Positions 1-6,055 of a stretch of 7,891 nt of DNA are shown here, in pieces; position 1 is the stretch's first letter, and each line of letters starts with the position of its first letter. The notes under the pieces are model-generated. The model was not told the origin of the DNA. It made no database searches and was given only the letters and a program-made list of their open reading frames with translations. Origin of the DNA: CAYTRP01 sp964625145 (lineage in GTDB: Bacteria; Sumerlaeota; Sumerlaeia; SLMS01; JAHLLQ01). The translations under genes and the position numbers were made by a program. The stretch spans positions 1 to 7,891 of the forward strand of contig CAZVAQ010000158.1 of the NCBI GenBank assembly GCA_964625145.1, read 5' to 3'.

Positions 1-23
1 GAATACAGCGGGGGAGAGTATTC
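1..23 (-). terminator. possible hairpin downstream of the prephenate dehydratase gene
   Basis: GAATAC at 1-6 and GTATTC at 18-23 are perfect inverted repeats around an 11-base loop, lying just past the stop codon of the minus-strand gene that ends at 29. The stem may continue to the left of the window, since the bases after it (CGCC) could pair with unseen sequence. No T run can be checked because the window ends here. This could be a transcription terminator or chance. Confidence 0.3.
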
Positions 24-26
24 CGC

Positions 27-47
27 CTTCATCCTTCATCCTTCATC
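27..47. repeat. heptanucleotide tandem repeat CTTCATC x3
   Basis: Three perfect copies of CTTCATC lie at 27-33, 34-40 and 41-47. Read on the minus strand they are GATGAAG units that make up the last codons and the stop codon of the prephenate dehydratase gene (protein end M-K-D-E-G). A second seven-base purine repeat sits at the other end of this gene (1107-1134). Confidence 0.85.
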
Positions 48-1033
48 TTTCTCTCATAGCTTCCCATGACGCGCATCCAGTGGCAGTTGGGTTCCAGTTC
101 GGCGATGGCTTCTGCCAGGGGAGGATCCAGCCGGTGGCCGCCGACGTCGATGAAGAACACATACTCCCACGCCTTGCGCTTGGTGGGGCGCGATTCGATC
201 TTGGAGAGGTTGATGCCGCGGACGGCGAACGGCTTGAGCAGGTCGAACAGGATGCCCGGGCGATCCTTGATGGAGAACATCAGCGACGTGACGTCGTTGC
301 CGGTGGGTGGGCTGTCATCCATGGCAATGATCAGGAAGCGGGTGGTGTTGTCGTGCTGGTCCTCGATGTGACGCGCGAGGATCTTGAGTCCGTAGATGTC
401 CGCGCCGAGTTCACCGCCGATGCACGCGGAGCCCTTGTGCTCGCGGGCGAGCTGCATGCCGGCGGCGTTGCTGGCGGCGACGAGTTGCTCCGCATTCGGC
501 AGGTGCTTGCGCAGCCACTCTCGGCATTGCAGGAAGGACTGCGGGTGCGCGTAGACGTGTTGCACCTTGGCCAGTGGCGTGGACCGGGCCAGCAGGCAAT
601 GATGGATCGGCTCGTGGACTTCGGCCTGGATGCGGCAGTCGTATTGGATGAACGCGTCGAGCGTTTCGTGGATCGTGCCGCCGGTGCTGTTCTCGATGGG
701 GACGACGCCGTATTCGACGTCGCCGCGGACGAGGACCTGGAAGATGTCGGTGATGCGGGGTTGTGGTTGCAGGTCCGCGCCGTAGCCGAAGTGGGAGACG
801 GCGACCTGGTGGGAGTAGGTGGCCTCCGGCCCCAGATAGGCCACGCGGGGCGGCGCGAGGAGATTGCGACAGGCGAGGGCGACTTCAGCCAGGATGTGGT
901 CGGCTTTGGTTTCGGGAAAGGTGAGGCCGGGGCCTTCGAGGGCGGCGCGCTGGTTCAGCAGCTCGCGAATCTGCGCATTGATGGCCGCAGGAGTGCCGGT
1001 GGTGGGCTTCTTGGATGGTTGGCGCCGGGCCAT
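29..1033 (-). CDS. pheA: prephenate dehydratase with ACT domain and shortened chorismate mutase region
   Basis: This 334-residue cytoplasmic enzyme should convert prephenate to phenylpyruvate in phenylalanine synthesis. Residues 17-31 (INAQIRELLNQRAA) resemble the first helix of an AroQ chorismate mutase, but the middle of that domain is absent: a short linker leads to a helix at about 46-59 and then straight to the dehydratase domain (about 63-235). That domain shows GPEATYSHQ (68-76), PIENSTGG (112-119) and the TRF active-site motif (231-233). A C-terminal ACT domain (about 248-325) has DRPGILF (257-263) and ESRP (280-283), the usual phenylalanine-binding elements, so feedback inhibition is likely. 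The ATG at 1033 is chosen because GGAGA lies 5 bases upstream and the protein before it is low-complexity. Chorismate mutase activity is doubtful because the segment carrying the later catalytic Lys/Asp/Arg/Glu residues is missing. The gene is divergent from the dehydrogenase at 1150. Confidence 0.93.
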   Translation of the reverse strand: MARRQPSKKPTTGTPAAINAQIRELLNQRAALEGPGLTFPETKADHILAEVALACRNLLAPPRVAYLGPEATYSHQVAVSHFGYGADLQPQPRITDIFQVLVRGDVEYGVVPIENSTGGTIHETLDAFIQYDCRIQAEVHEPIHHCLLARSTPLAKVQHVYAHPQSFLQCREWLRKHLPNAEQLVAASNAAGMQLAREHKGSACIGGELGADIYGLKILARHIEDQHDNTTRFLIIAMDDSPPTGNDVTSLMFSIKDRPGILFDLLKPFAVRGINLSKIESRPTKRKAWEYVFFIDVGGHRLDPPLAEAIAELEPNCHWMRVMGSYERKMKDEG

Positions 1034-1149
1034 GGTCTTCTCCGTTGCCCGCAATGGCGGGGTGGGGGGGAACGGTCGCGACAGAGGGGGCGGAGAGCAA
1101 GGTGGAAGAGTAAAGAGTGAAGAGTGAAGAGTGAAAGGGAAAAGCAACC
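1034..1149. promoter_or_regulatory. divergent intergenic region between pheA and the dehydrogenase gene
   Basis: This 116-bp stretch separates two genes read in opposite directions, so both promoters should lie in or near it. The left half is G-rich on the plus strand and the right half is a purine repeat. For the rightward gene AAGGGA at 1135-1140 is a fair ribosome binding site, 9 bases from ATG. For the leftward gene GGAGA precedes ATG at 1033. I cannot pick a convincing -35/-10 pair by eye. Confidence 0.5.
1107..1134. repeat. heptanucleotide tandem repeat AGAGTGA x4
   Basis: The units are AGAGTAA (1107-1113, one mismatch) followed by three perfect AGAGTGA copies at 1114-1120, 1121-1127 and 1128-1134. 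The repeat ends directly before the ribosome binding site of the gene starting at 1150, so changes in copy number would alter the spacing between promoter and start but not the reading frame of any gene. Confidence 0.85.
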
Positions 1150-2043
1150 ATGACTGAACGATTGGGGTTTATTGGGTTGGGGATCATGGGAGGTGGGATG
1201 GCGGCGAATCTGGTGCGGGCGGGGCATGAGGTGGTGGTGTGGAACCGGACGGCGGCAAAGGCCCGGGGGGTGGTGGAGCTGGGTGCGCGGTTGGCGGAAT
1301 CGCCGGCGGCCGTCGCGGAGCAGGTGGATGTGCTGTTCGTGTGCGTGAGCGACACGCCGGATGTGGAGGAGCTGTTGGTGGGGATTGGCGGCGTGGCCTC
1401 GGCGGCGCGGCCGGGGACGCTGATCGTGGACCACAGCACGATCAGTCCCTCCGCGACGCGGCGGTTGGCGCGCGCGTTGGAGGAGAAGGGTCTGCATTTG
1501 CTGGATGCGCCGGTCAGCGGCGGCAGCGAGGGCGCCCGCGACGGCACGCTGTCCATCATGTGCGGGGGGCGCGAGGAGGACTTTGCGCGGGCGTTGCCGT
1601 ATCTTCAAGCGATGGGAAAGCGTGTGGTGAGGATTGGTGACAGCGGAGCGGGGCAGGCGTGCAAGATGGTGAACCAGGTGCTCGCTGCCGGATCGATGCT
1701 GCTGATGGCGGAGGCGCTGGTGTTGGCGCAGGCGGAAGGTTTGGATCTGGAGAAGACGCTGGAAGCGGTCAGTAGCGGCGCGGCGGGGAGCTGGACGTTG
1801 ACGAACCGCGGGCCACAGGTCTTGCGGCGGGATTTCCGTCCGGGCTTCCGCATGGATTTGCAGCACAAGGACCTGCGCATCGTGATGCAGGAGGCCGAGG
1901 AGACGGGCGTGCCGCTGTTGGCGACGGGCATCGCGACTCAGCTTTACGCCGCCCTCATCAAGGAGGGCTTCGCCGGCGAAGGGAACCACGCGATCGTGCG
2001 GGCGGTGGAGAAGATGGCGGGCGTGGTGGTTGGAAAGGGATGA
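1150..2043 (+). CDS. NAD(P)-dependent beta-hydroxyacid dehydrogenase (3-hydroxyisobutyrate dehydrogenase family)
   Basis: This 297-residue protein belongs to the 3-hydroxyisobutyrate dehydrogenase / tartronate semialdehyde reductase / glyoxylate-succinic semialdehyde reductase family and is full length. The N-terminal Rossmann domain has GLGIMG (9-14) and a WNRT stretch (31-34) whose Asn-Arg-Thr suggests preference for NADP(H), as in glyoxylate/succinic semialdehyde reductases. DAPVSGG (119-125) is the substrate-binding loop. The GAGQACKMVNQ stretch (166-176) carries the catalytic lysine, K172. The all-alpha C-terminal domain has the FRMDLQHKDL motif (233-242) with K240 and D241. The ATG start has AAGGGA 9 bases upstream. 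The gene converges on the transferase-like gene with only 16 bp between stop codons. The exact substrate cannot be read from the sequence and the neighbours do not point to valine degradation. Confidence 0.93.
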   Translation: MTERLGFIGLGIMGGGMAANLVRAGHEVVVWNRTAAKARGVVELGARLAESPAAVAEQVDVLFVCVSDTPDVEELLVGIGGVASAARPGTLIVDHSTISPSATRRLARALEEKGLHLLDAPVSGGSEGARDGTLSIMCGGREEDFARALPYLQAMGKRVVRIGDSGAGQACKMVNQVLAAGSMLLMAEALVLAQAEGLDLEKTLEAVSSGAAGSWTLTNRGPQVLRRDFRPGFRMDLQHKDLRIVMQEAEETGVPLLATGIATQLYAALIKEGFAGEGNHAIVRAVEKMAGVVVGKG

Positions 2044-2059
2044 ATGGCGGAGGAATGGG

Positions 2060-3634
2060 TCAGTACCCCACCGCCTGTCCGTCCTTTCGGGGGTCGCTGG
2101 CGGCGATGTAGCCGCCGTTGGGGTTGCGCAGGATGATCTGCGCGCCGCCGAGGCGGCTGGTGGCGGGCTGGATGTCGTGGCCGAGTTGGCGGAGGCGGTC
2201 GAGGACGTCGGGGTCGAAGCCGGGTTCGACGGTGACGGTGCGGCCGGTGTCGATGCTCCAGCGGGGTGCGTCGATGGCGGCTTGGGGGTTTTGGCCGTGG
2301 ACGAGCAGGCGCAGCAGGACCTGCGTGTGGCCTTGGGCCTGAAAGGGGCCGCCCATGACGCCGAAGGCCGCGAGCGCTTTGCCGTCGCGGGTGAGGAAGC
2401 CGGGGATGATCGTGTGGAAGGGGCGCTTGCGCGGGCCGACCTGATTGGGGTGGCCGGGCTGGAGGCTGAATCCCCAGCCGCGGTTTTGGAGCGAGATGCC
2501 GGTGTCGGGGATGACGACGCCGGAGCCGAAGCCCCAGTAGTTGGATTGAATGAGCGAGACCATCATGCCGGACGCGTCTGCGGCGCAGAGGTAGACGGTG
2601 CCGCCTCGGGGCGGTGTGCCGTGGCCGGGGTCGCGGGCTTCGGTGGTGCTGACGAAGGCAGCGCGTTGGGCGAGGTAGTCGGGGGACAACAGCGCGTCGG
2701 CGCGGTGGACCATGTGGGCGGGGTCGCCGATGTGGGCGTGGGTGTCGGCCAAGGCGAGCTTCATGGCTTCGATTTGCAGGTGGATGCTCTCGGCGGAATC
2801 GACCGGGTGGTTTTCGATGCCAAGATGGCGGAGGATGCCGAGGGCCATTTGCGCGGCGATGCCTTGGCCGTTGGGGGGGATTTCGTGGAGGGTGGCGTGG
2901 CCGGGGATGTCGATGGCGAGGGGTTTGACCCAGTCGGCGCGGTGTTCGTCGAGGTCCTCCCCGGTCATGGCGCCGCCGTTGGCGCGGGCGTGGTCGGCGA
3001 TCCTGCGGGCCAGCGCGCCGCGGTAGAAGGACTCGCCGATGGTGTCGGCGATTTCCTGCAGCGTGTCGGCCTGGCCGGGACAGATGAAGCGTTCGCCCGC
3101 GCGCGGCGCGCGACCACCGGGGAGGAACGCGGCCATGTCGGGTTGTTGGGAGAAAGTCTCGGGGACGCTGGCCCAGCCCTCCGCGACGATGGGGGTGACG
3201 CAGAAGCCTTGGCGGGCGTATTCGATGGCGGGGACGAAGAGGTCGCCGAAGGCGAGGTTGCCGAAGCGTTCGCTGAGGGCGACCCAGGCGGAGACGGCGC
3301 CGGGGACGGTGACGCTGTCCCATCCGCGCATGGGCATGCGGGCGCGGCCGGCAAAGCGCTCGGGGGTCCACGCGGCGGGCGCGCGGCCGGAGGCGTTGAG
3401 CCCATGAAGCGCGGCGCCATCCCAGACCTGGGCGAAGACGTCGCTGCCGATGCCGTTCATGGTGGGTTCGACGACGGTGAGTGTGATGGCGGCGGCGACG
3501 GCGGCGTCGACGGCGTTGCCTCCGCGCAGGAGCATGCGCAGGCCGGCCTGGGCGGCCAGCGGGTGGGAGGTGGCCACGGTGTTGGGGGCCATGACGGCGG
3601 ATCGTCGGGAGGGGTAGGGGTTTGTCCAATCCAC
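2060..3634 (-). CDS. gamma-glutamyltransferase-family protein without signal peptide (YwrD-like)
   Basis: This 524-residue protein belongs to the N-terminal-nucleophile gamma-glutamyltransferase family, whose precursors cut themselves into a large and a small subunit. Conserved stretches include GGNAVDAAVAAA (38-49), EPTMNGIGSD (56-65, where typical enzymes have a similar glycine-rich run), NASGRAP (80-86), PPNGQG (253-258), SLIQSNYWGFGSG (360-372) and GVMGGP (425-430). The self-cleavage Thr is probably T346 in PPRGGTVYL, giving subunits of about 345 and 179 residues. True secreted enzymes such as E. coli Ggt start with a signal peptide; here the chain begins directly with NPYPSRR and no hydrophobic segment, so a cytoplasmic hydrolase of the YwrD/GGT-like branch is more likely than a glutathione-degrading periplasmic enzyme. 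The start is a GTG at 3634 with only a weak GAGG 11 bases upstream; no better in-frame start precedes it. Confidence 0.9.
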   Translation of the reverse strand: MDWTNPYPSRRSAVMAPNTVATSHPLAAQAGLRMLLRGGNAVDAAVAAAITLTVVEPTMNGIGSDVFAQVWDGAALHGLNASGRAPAAWTPERFAGRARMPMRGWDSVTVPGAVSAWVALSERFGNLAFGDLFVPAIEYARQGFCVTPIVAEGWASVPETFSQQPDMAAFLPGGRAPRAGERFICPGQADTLQEIADTIGESFYRGALARRIADHARANGGAMTGEDLDEHRADWVKPLAIDIPGHATLHEIPPNGQGIAAQMALGILRHLGIENHPVDSAESIHLQIEAMKLALADTHAHIGDPAHMVHRADALLSPDYLAQRAAFVSTTEARDPGHGTPPRGGTVYLCAADASGMMVSLIQSNYWGFGSGVVIPDTGISLQNRGWGFSLQPGHPNQVGPRKRPFHTIIPGFLTRDGKALAAFGVMGGPFQAQGHTQVLLRLLVHGQNPQAAIDAPRWSIDTGRTVTVEPGFDPDVLDRLRQLGHDIQPATSRLGGAQIILRNPNGGYIAASDPRKDGQAVGY

Positions 3635-3720
3635 GGGTGAGTTGGCCTCGGAGGGGTGGTGGGAAGGGGTTTGATGTTGATGCCGGAAAGTTGGCGTGGG
3701 GCGCGAGGGAAAGTGAGGGG

Positions 3721-3791
3721 GGTGGACGGGGGTGGACGAGGGTGGACGAAGGTGGACGAAGTGGACGGGGTGGACGAAGTGGACGGGGTGG
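3721..3791. repeat. minisatellite with 10-bp then 9-bp units
   Basis: Four 10-bp units of the form GGTGGACGNN (GG, AG, AA, AA endings) run from 3721 to 3760. Three 9-bp units follow, GTGGACGGG, GTGGACGAA and GTGGACGGG, from 3761 to 3787, then a partial GTGG. The change from 10 to 9 bp is clean. On the minus strand the units read as CGTCCACC-type repeats. Confidence 0.9.
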
Positions 3792-3792
3792 T

Positions 3793-3847
3793 CCCGGCTT
3801 CGCGGAGCTACGCCGTGGCGAGCCGAGCGGTGGGTGTGAATGAAATC
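3793..3847. repeat. 55-bp repeat, left copy at the gap edge
   Basis: The 55 bases that begin CCCGGCTTCGCGGAGCTACG and end at the first N are identical to 3948-4002, the first 55 bases after the gap. The match runs exactly to both gap edges. The core contains GGCTTCGCGGAGCTACGCC and GGCGAGCC, so it may be a dispersed intergenic repeat of this genome, but the length is also what would be expected of a k-mer overlap between contig ends. Confidence 0.95.
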
Positions 3848-3947
3848 NNNNNNNNNNNNNNNNNNNNNNNNNNNNNNNNNNNNNNNNNNNNNNNNNNNNN
3901 NNNNNNNNNNNNNNNNNNNNNNNNNNNNNNNNNNNNNNNNNNNNNNN
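3848..3947. other. assembly gap, 100 N
   Basis: A run of exactly 100 N. This length is commonly used for gaps of unknown size, so the true distance here may be quite different, or even zero given the identical flanks. Confidence 0.98.
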
Positions 3948-4002
3948 CCCGGCTTCGCGGAGCTACGCCGTGGCGAGCCGAGCGGTGGGTGTGAATGAAA
4001 TC
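3948..4002. repeat. 55-bp repeat, right copy at the gap edge
   Basis: Identical base for base to 3793-3847. This copy runs on directly into the hairpin at 4002-4025, so the repeat plus hairpin may be one recurrent intergenic unit. What followed the left copy is hidden by the gap. Confidence 0.95.
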
Positions 4003-4025
4003 GCCCGCCTTGGTGGGGGCGGGCG
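4002..4025 (-). terminator. terminator hairpin for the pilin-like gene
   Basis: CGCCCGCC (4002-4009) and GGCGGGCG (4018-4025) form a perfect 8-bp GC stem with an 8-base loop, 33 bp beyond the stop codon at 4058. Read on the minus strand the stem is followed by GATTTCATTC, a modest T-containing tail rather than a clean T run. Confidence 0.6.
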
Positions 4026-4057
4026 GGGGTGGGGCGGTGTTGTGGTTGGGGGTGAGT

Positions 4058-4720
4058 TTAGGGGTTGGAGAGGTTGAGGCCGCCGGAGGTTTGGAGGCGG
4101 ATAATGTCGCCGAGGCTGACGGTTCCGTTGGATGGATCGTAGAGGGATAGGACGCCCTTGAAGAAGCCGTTTCCGTTCACGTCGAGACCGGCGACGACGT
4201 ATTCGGCATACTGGGTCTGCCGATCCGGGCCGTAGCTATAGAACATGTAGCCGGGAATGGGTAGGACATTGCGACCTGCGCGGCCGTTGACAGCGGGCGC
4301 CACTCCATCGCCCCAATTATTCCCCCTATCTCCATAACCCATGTTGTAGTATCGCCAAGACTCGACTTTCTGTCCACCTTCGACGGTGTCGGTGTCTTGG
4401 TAGAATGGATCTGGGAGGTTGACGCTTGTGAGGTAGGAGACTGGGGTAGTCAATCTAACCTGGCGTGTGAAGAACCATGCGTTGGGGCCGAGGAGGCCGA
4501 GCCCGGGGGTCAGGCCGTCGTGGTTTGCATCCCATGGGTACTTGTTGTTGTCGACGTAGTAGGATTCCATGCCGACGGCGGCGGTGCGCATGTCTGCCTT
4601 TAGGCGTGAGACTTTGGCGCGTGTTTGTGCCTCGAGGAAGTTGGGGACGGCGATGGCCGCGAGGATGGCGATGATGGCCACCACAATGAGCAGTTCGATG
4701 AGGGTGAAGCCCGATTTCAT
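4058..4720 (-). CDS. type IV pilin-like / type II secretion pseudopilin-like protein
   Basis: This 220-residue protein starts with a four-residue leader and a classic class III cleavage site, MKSG|FTLIELL, with Phe at +1 and Glu at +5 of the mature chain. A single hydrophobic helix follows (to about residue 28, IVVAIIAILAAIAVPNF), then an amphipathic stretch EAQTRAKVSRLKADMRTAAVGMESYYVD in which short parts resemble the pseudopilin G family. The rest is a Gly/Asn/Asp/Tyr-rich globular domain with D-V-N-G-N (174-178 approx.) and YDPSNGTVSLGD near the end. A prepilin peptidase should process it in the inner membrane. The ATG at 4720 is preferred over the GTG three codons earlier because AAAGGTG lies 8 bases upstream and it gives the normal leader. 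It follows the secreted-protein gene by 40 bp with no terminator between, so the two are probably one transcript. Such proteins are found in many copies in planctomycete-like genomes; the exact role is unknown. Confidence 0.9.
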   Translation of the reverse strand: MKSGFTLIELLIVVAIIAILAAIAVPNFLEAQTRAKVSRLKADMRTAAVGMESYYVDNNKYPWDANHDGLTPGLGLLGPNAWFFTRQVRLTTPVSYLTSVNLPDPFYQDTDTVEGGQKVESWRYYNMGYGDRGNNWGDGVAPAVNGRAGRNVLPIPGYMFYSYGPDRQTQYAEYVVAGLDVNGNGFFKGVLSLYDPSNGTVSLGDIIRLQTSGGLNLSNP

Positions 4721-4760
4721 GTCAAGCACACCTTTTCAGAATATCCAGTCTGATGGTAGA

Positions 4761-5819
4761 TCAGTAGACGCTCCATGCGTCGACTTGTTCGCCTTCCGGG
4801 AAGGGGATGATCGTTCCGGAGGGTAGTACGAAATTCTCGGGCGTGAGGGCGCCGAGTGTCAGGGCAAACGCGTCGATGCCGCCGCGGAGTCCGCGTTTGT
4901 CATCGTCGGGGTCGTTGGAGGAGTTGTATCCCAATGCCAGCATGCGAATGGGGCCTTCTTCCTCGTTCAGTGTCCCGCGGGTTCCGAACAGCACGGTGGG
5001 GATGAGTGTTCCTTCCTCGCCGCCATCAGGGCGCGGGAAGAAGGCGTTGTAGGGGACGACTGTCTGTGTGTCGTAGGGTGTGCCGGGCCAATTGACGGCG
5101 AGGGGCACGCCGTTGCGGTAGGCGCGCAGGGTGCACTGTGAGGGGTCTTCCTCATTGAACTCAAAGACAAAAGCATCGTGAATGAGTGTCGCCGAGGTAT
5201 AGGAGCCCTCACCCTGAATGCGGAAGCCTTCGTTGTGGCTGTCGGCGCGGTCTGTCCAGAAGTCCATCCATGGCTGACCACCGACAAAAACGGTGCGTAC
5301 AAAAAAGCCACCAAGTTCCTGGCCGCCAACTGGCTCGGCACCCATGATCGATTGGATGCCGACCGTGTTGCCAGTGCCTTCAAAGTCGTCGGTCCACCAA
5401 ATGGCTTCCATGGTGAAGGAGGTTGGAGCGATGCCGTTGTCGGAGATGATGCGGATGCCAGCGACCTCGCCGACTTCCTGTTGGAGGAGCAGGGCTTTGC
5501 CGCCCTGCTTGGGGCCTGCATAGTCGGGTGTTGGGCCAAAGGCGGGGCCGCCGAAGGTGGTGGACTTCATTTCGAAACTGATGTTTAGATTGTCGTACGG
5601 TGGAGGCAGGTTTAGGCCGACCTCGGATGCGCCGGGTGTGTAGGGGTCGCGATTGGCGAAGGTGGGGACGAGGTTGCCTTCCCCATCGTCCATGAGTTGT
5701 TCGACATCTTCTTGTTCGTCGAAGTTGAGGTAGAGGATGGTCTGCGCCTGGGCGTTGGCCAGGAGCAGGGGTGCGGTGAGGATTCCGAAGGCGGCGGCTA
5801 CGGCGAGGCTGTGACGCAT
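4761..5819 (-). CDS. secreted laminin-G/concanavalin-A-like protein
   Basis: This 352-residue protein has a signal peptide, MRHSLAVAAAFGILTAPLLLANAQA, with a likely signal peptidase I cut after AQA (residue 25). The mature chain looks like a single beta-sandwich of the laminin-G/concanavalin-A type. It opens with TILYLNFDEQ (27-36), has a strand FTMEAIWW (135-142), a core with GFFVRTVFVGGQPWMDFWTD (171-190), a short FVFEFNE strand (218-224), and ends with the segment GGIDAFALTLGALTPENFVLP (313-333) that closes such domains. No sorting signal, anchor or catalytic motif is visible, and the chain ends soon after the domain (DAWSVY). GGGAG lies 9 bases before the ATG. The gene precedes the pilin-like gene in a likely operon. 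I do not know its ligand; sugar binding or a surface role is inference. Confidence 0.75.
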   Translation of the reverse strand: MRHSLAVAAAFGILTAPLLLANAQAQTILYLNFDEQEDVEQLMDDGEGNLVPTFANRDPYTPGASEVGLNLPPPYDNLNISFEMKSTTFGGPAFGPTPDYAGPKQGGKALLLQQEVGEVAGIRIISDNGIAPTSFTMEAIWWTDDFEGTGNTVGIQSIMGAEPVGGQELGGFFVRTVFVGGQPWMDFWTDRADSHNEGFRIQGEGSYTSATLIHDAFVFEFNEEDPSQCTLRAYRNGVPLAVNWPGTPYDTQTVVPYNAFFPRPDGGEEGTLIPTVLFGTRGTLNEEEGPIRMLALGYNSSNDPDDDKRGLRGGIDAFALTLGALTPENFVLPSGTIIPFPEGEQVDAWSVY

Positions 5820-6030
5820 GTGACCTGTCTCCCGGTTGAAGTGGGGGTCGCGCCGATGCTGCGGGCTCCGTGGGTGTGATGGACGGAGGAGCCTCTGGCA
5901 AGAGGAGCGGTAACCCAGCTTTCATAAAACGCTCAATACCATGGCTGAGGGTTGATCAGACACGCGGATTGGTCAAGGTCAAACTTGACCGGGCAAGTTC
6001 CCAGATTTTCGGGTGATAAACACAGAATCG
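5820..6030. promoter_or_regulatory. upstream region of the secreted-protein operon
   Basis: About 210 bp upstream of the minus-strand ATG at 5819. The part from 5921 to 6030 is clearly less GC-rich than its surroundings, fitting a promoter region. I find no convincing -35/-10 pair by eye. An inverted repeat GGTCAA-AC-TTGACC sits at 5977-5990. No gene is supported here; the open frame crossing from the right is the tail of the broken phoX frame running through unrelated sequence. Confidence 0.45.
5971..5990. repeat. GGTCAA direct and inverted repeat, possible operator
   Basis: GGTCAA occurs at 5971-5976 and again at 5977-5982, and the second copy forms an inverted repeat with TTGACC at 5985-5990 across AC. 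It lies about 150-170 bp upstream of the secreted-protein start. It could be a regulator binding site; it is also short enough to be chance. Confidence 0.3.
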
Positions 6031-6055
6031 GGCGGCCCTTGTGGGGCCGACCCGC
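6010..6055. other. probable chimeric join between two genomes
   Basis: On the left the sequence is moderate in GC (TTTTCGGGTGATAAACACAG at 6006-6025). On the right it becomes extremely GC-rich, and the PhoX protein frame, recognisable from its start at 6361 to the signal peptide, loses family resemblance. The stretch in between contains GGCCC-TTGTG-GGGCC (6034-6048) and a perfect 14-bp palindrome ACCCGCCGGCGGGT (6050-6063), which may have helped a false join. The exact breakpoint cannot be fixed by eye. Confidence 0.7.

Larger units (their letters stand above)
3635..4057. other. gene-free region with minisatellite, gap and terminator
   Basis: No gene is supported between the transferase-like gene and the pilin-like gene. 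The first 85 bp are G-rich on the plus strand and should include the leftward promoter for the gene at 3634. They are followed by the minisatellite, two copies of a 55-bp sequence around a run of 100 N, and a hairpin. Open frames across the region have repetitive Gly/Asp/Val/Trp composition and run into the gap, so I treat them as non-coding. Confidence 0.75.

Noticed and set aside
80..1120. Plus-strand open frame of 346 codons opposite pheA
   Set aside because: Antisense to a well-supported gene and without any motif.
1944..3629. Minus-strand open frame of 561 codons rich in Arg, Pro and His
   Set aside because: Same strand but another frame of the transferase-like gene; composition is typical of an out-of-frame reading of GC-rich DNA.
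2030..3640. Long plus-strand open frame of 536 codons across the transferase-like gene
   Set aside because: It is antisense to a gene with clear family motifs and its protein is Gly/Val/Asp-rich without recognisable domains; high GC makes such frames common.
3622..3994. Small frames across the minisatellite and gap
   Set aside because: They consist of repeat-derived Gly/Val/Asp/Trp runs and one runs through the N gap; no start signal supports them.
3793..4002. CRISPR array suggested by repeat-gap-repeat arrangement
   Set aside because: Only two copies, separated by N rather than by a spacer, and the 55-bp unit is longer than usual CRISPR repeats and reaches exactly to the gap edges.
5892..5905. 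CCTCT-GGCA-AGAGG hairpin near the secreted-protein promoter
   Set aside because: Only a 5-bp stem in the leader, with no following T run and no upstream gene to terminate; likely chance.
5933..6046. Continuation of the phoX frame to a stop at 5933 as part of a real protein
   Set aside because: The residues past about 105 show no PhoX resemblance and come from DNA of different composition, so the frame is open by chance across the join.
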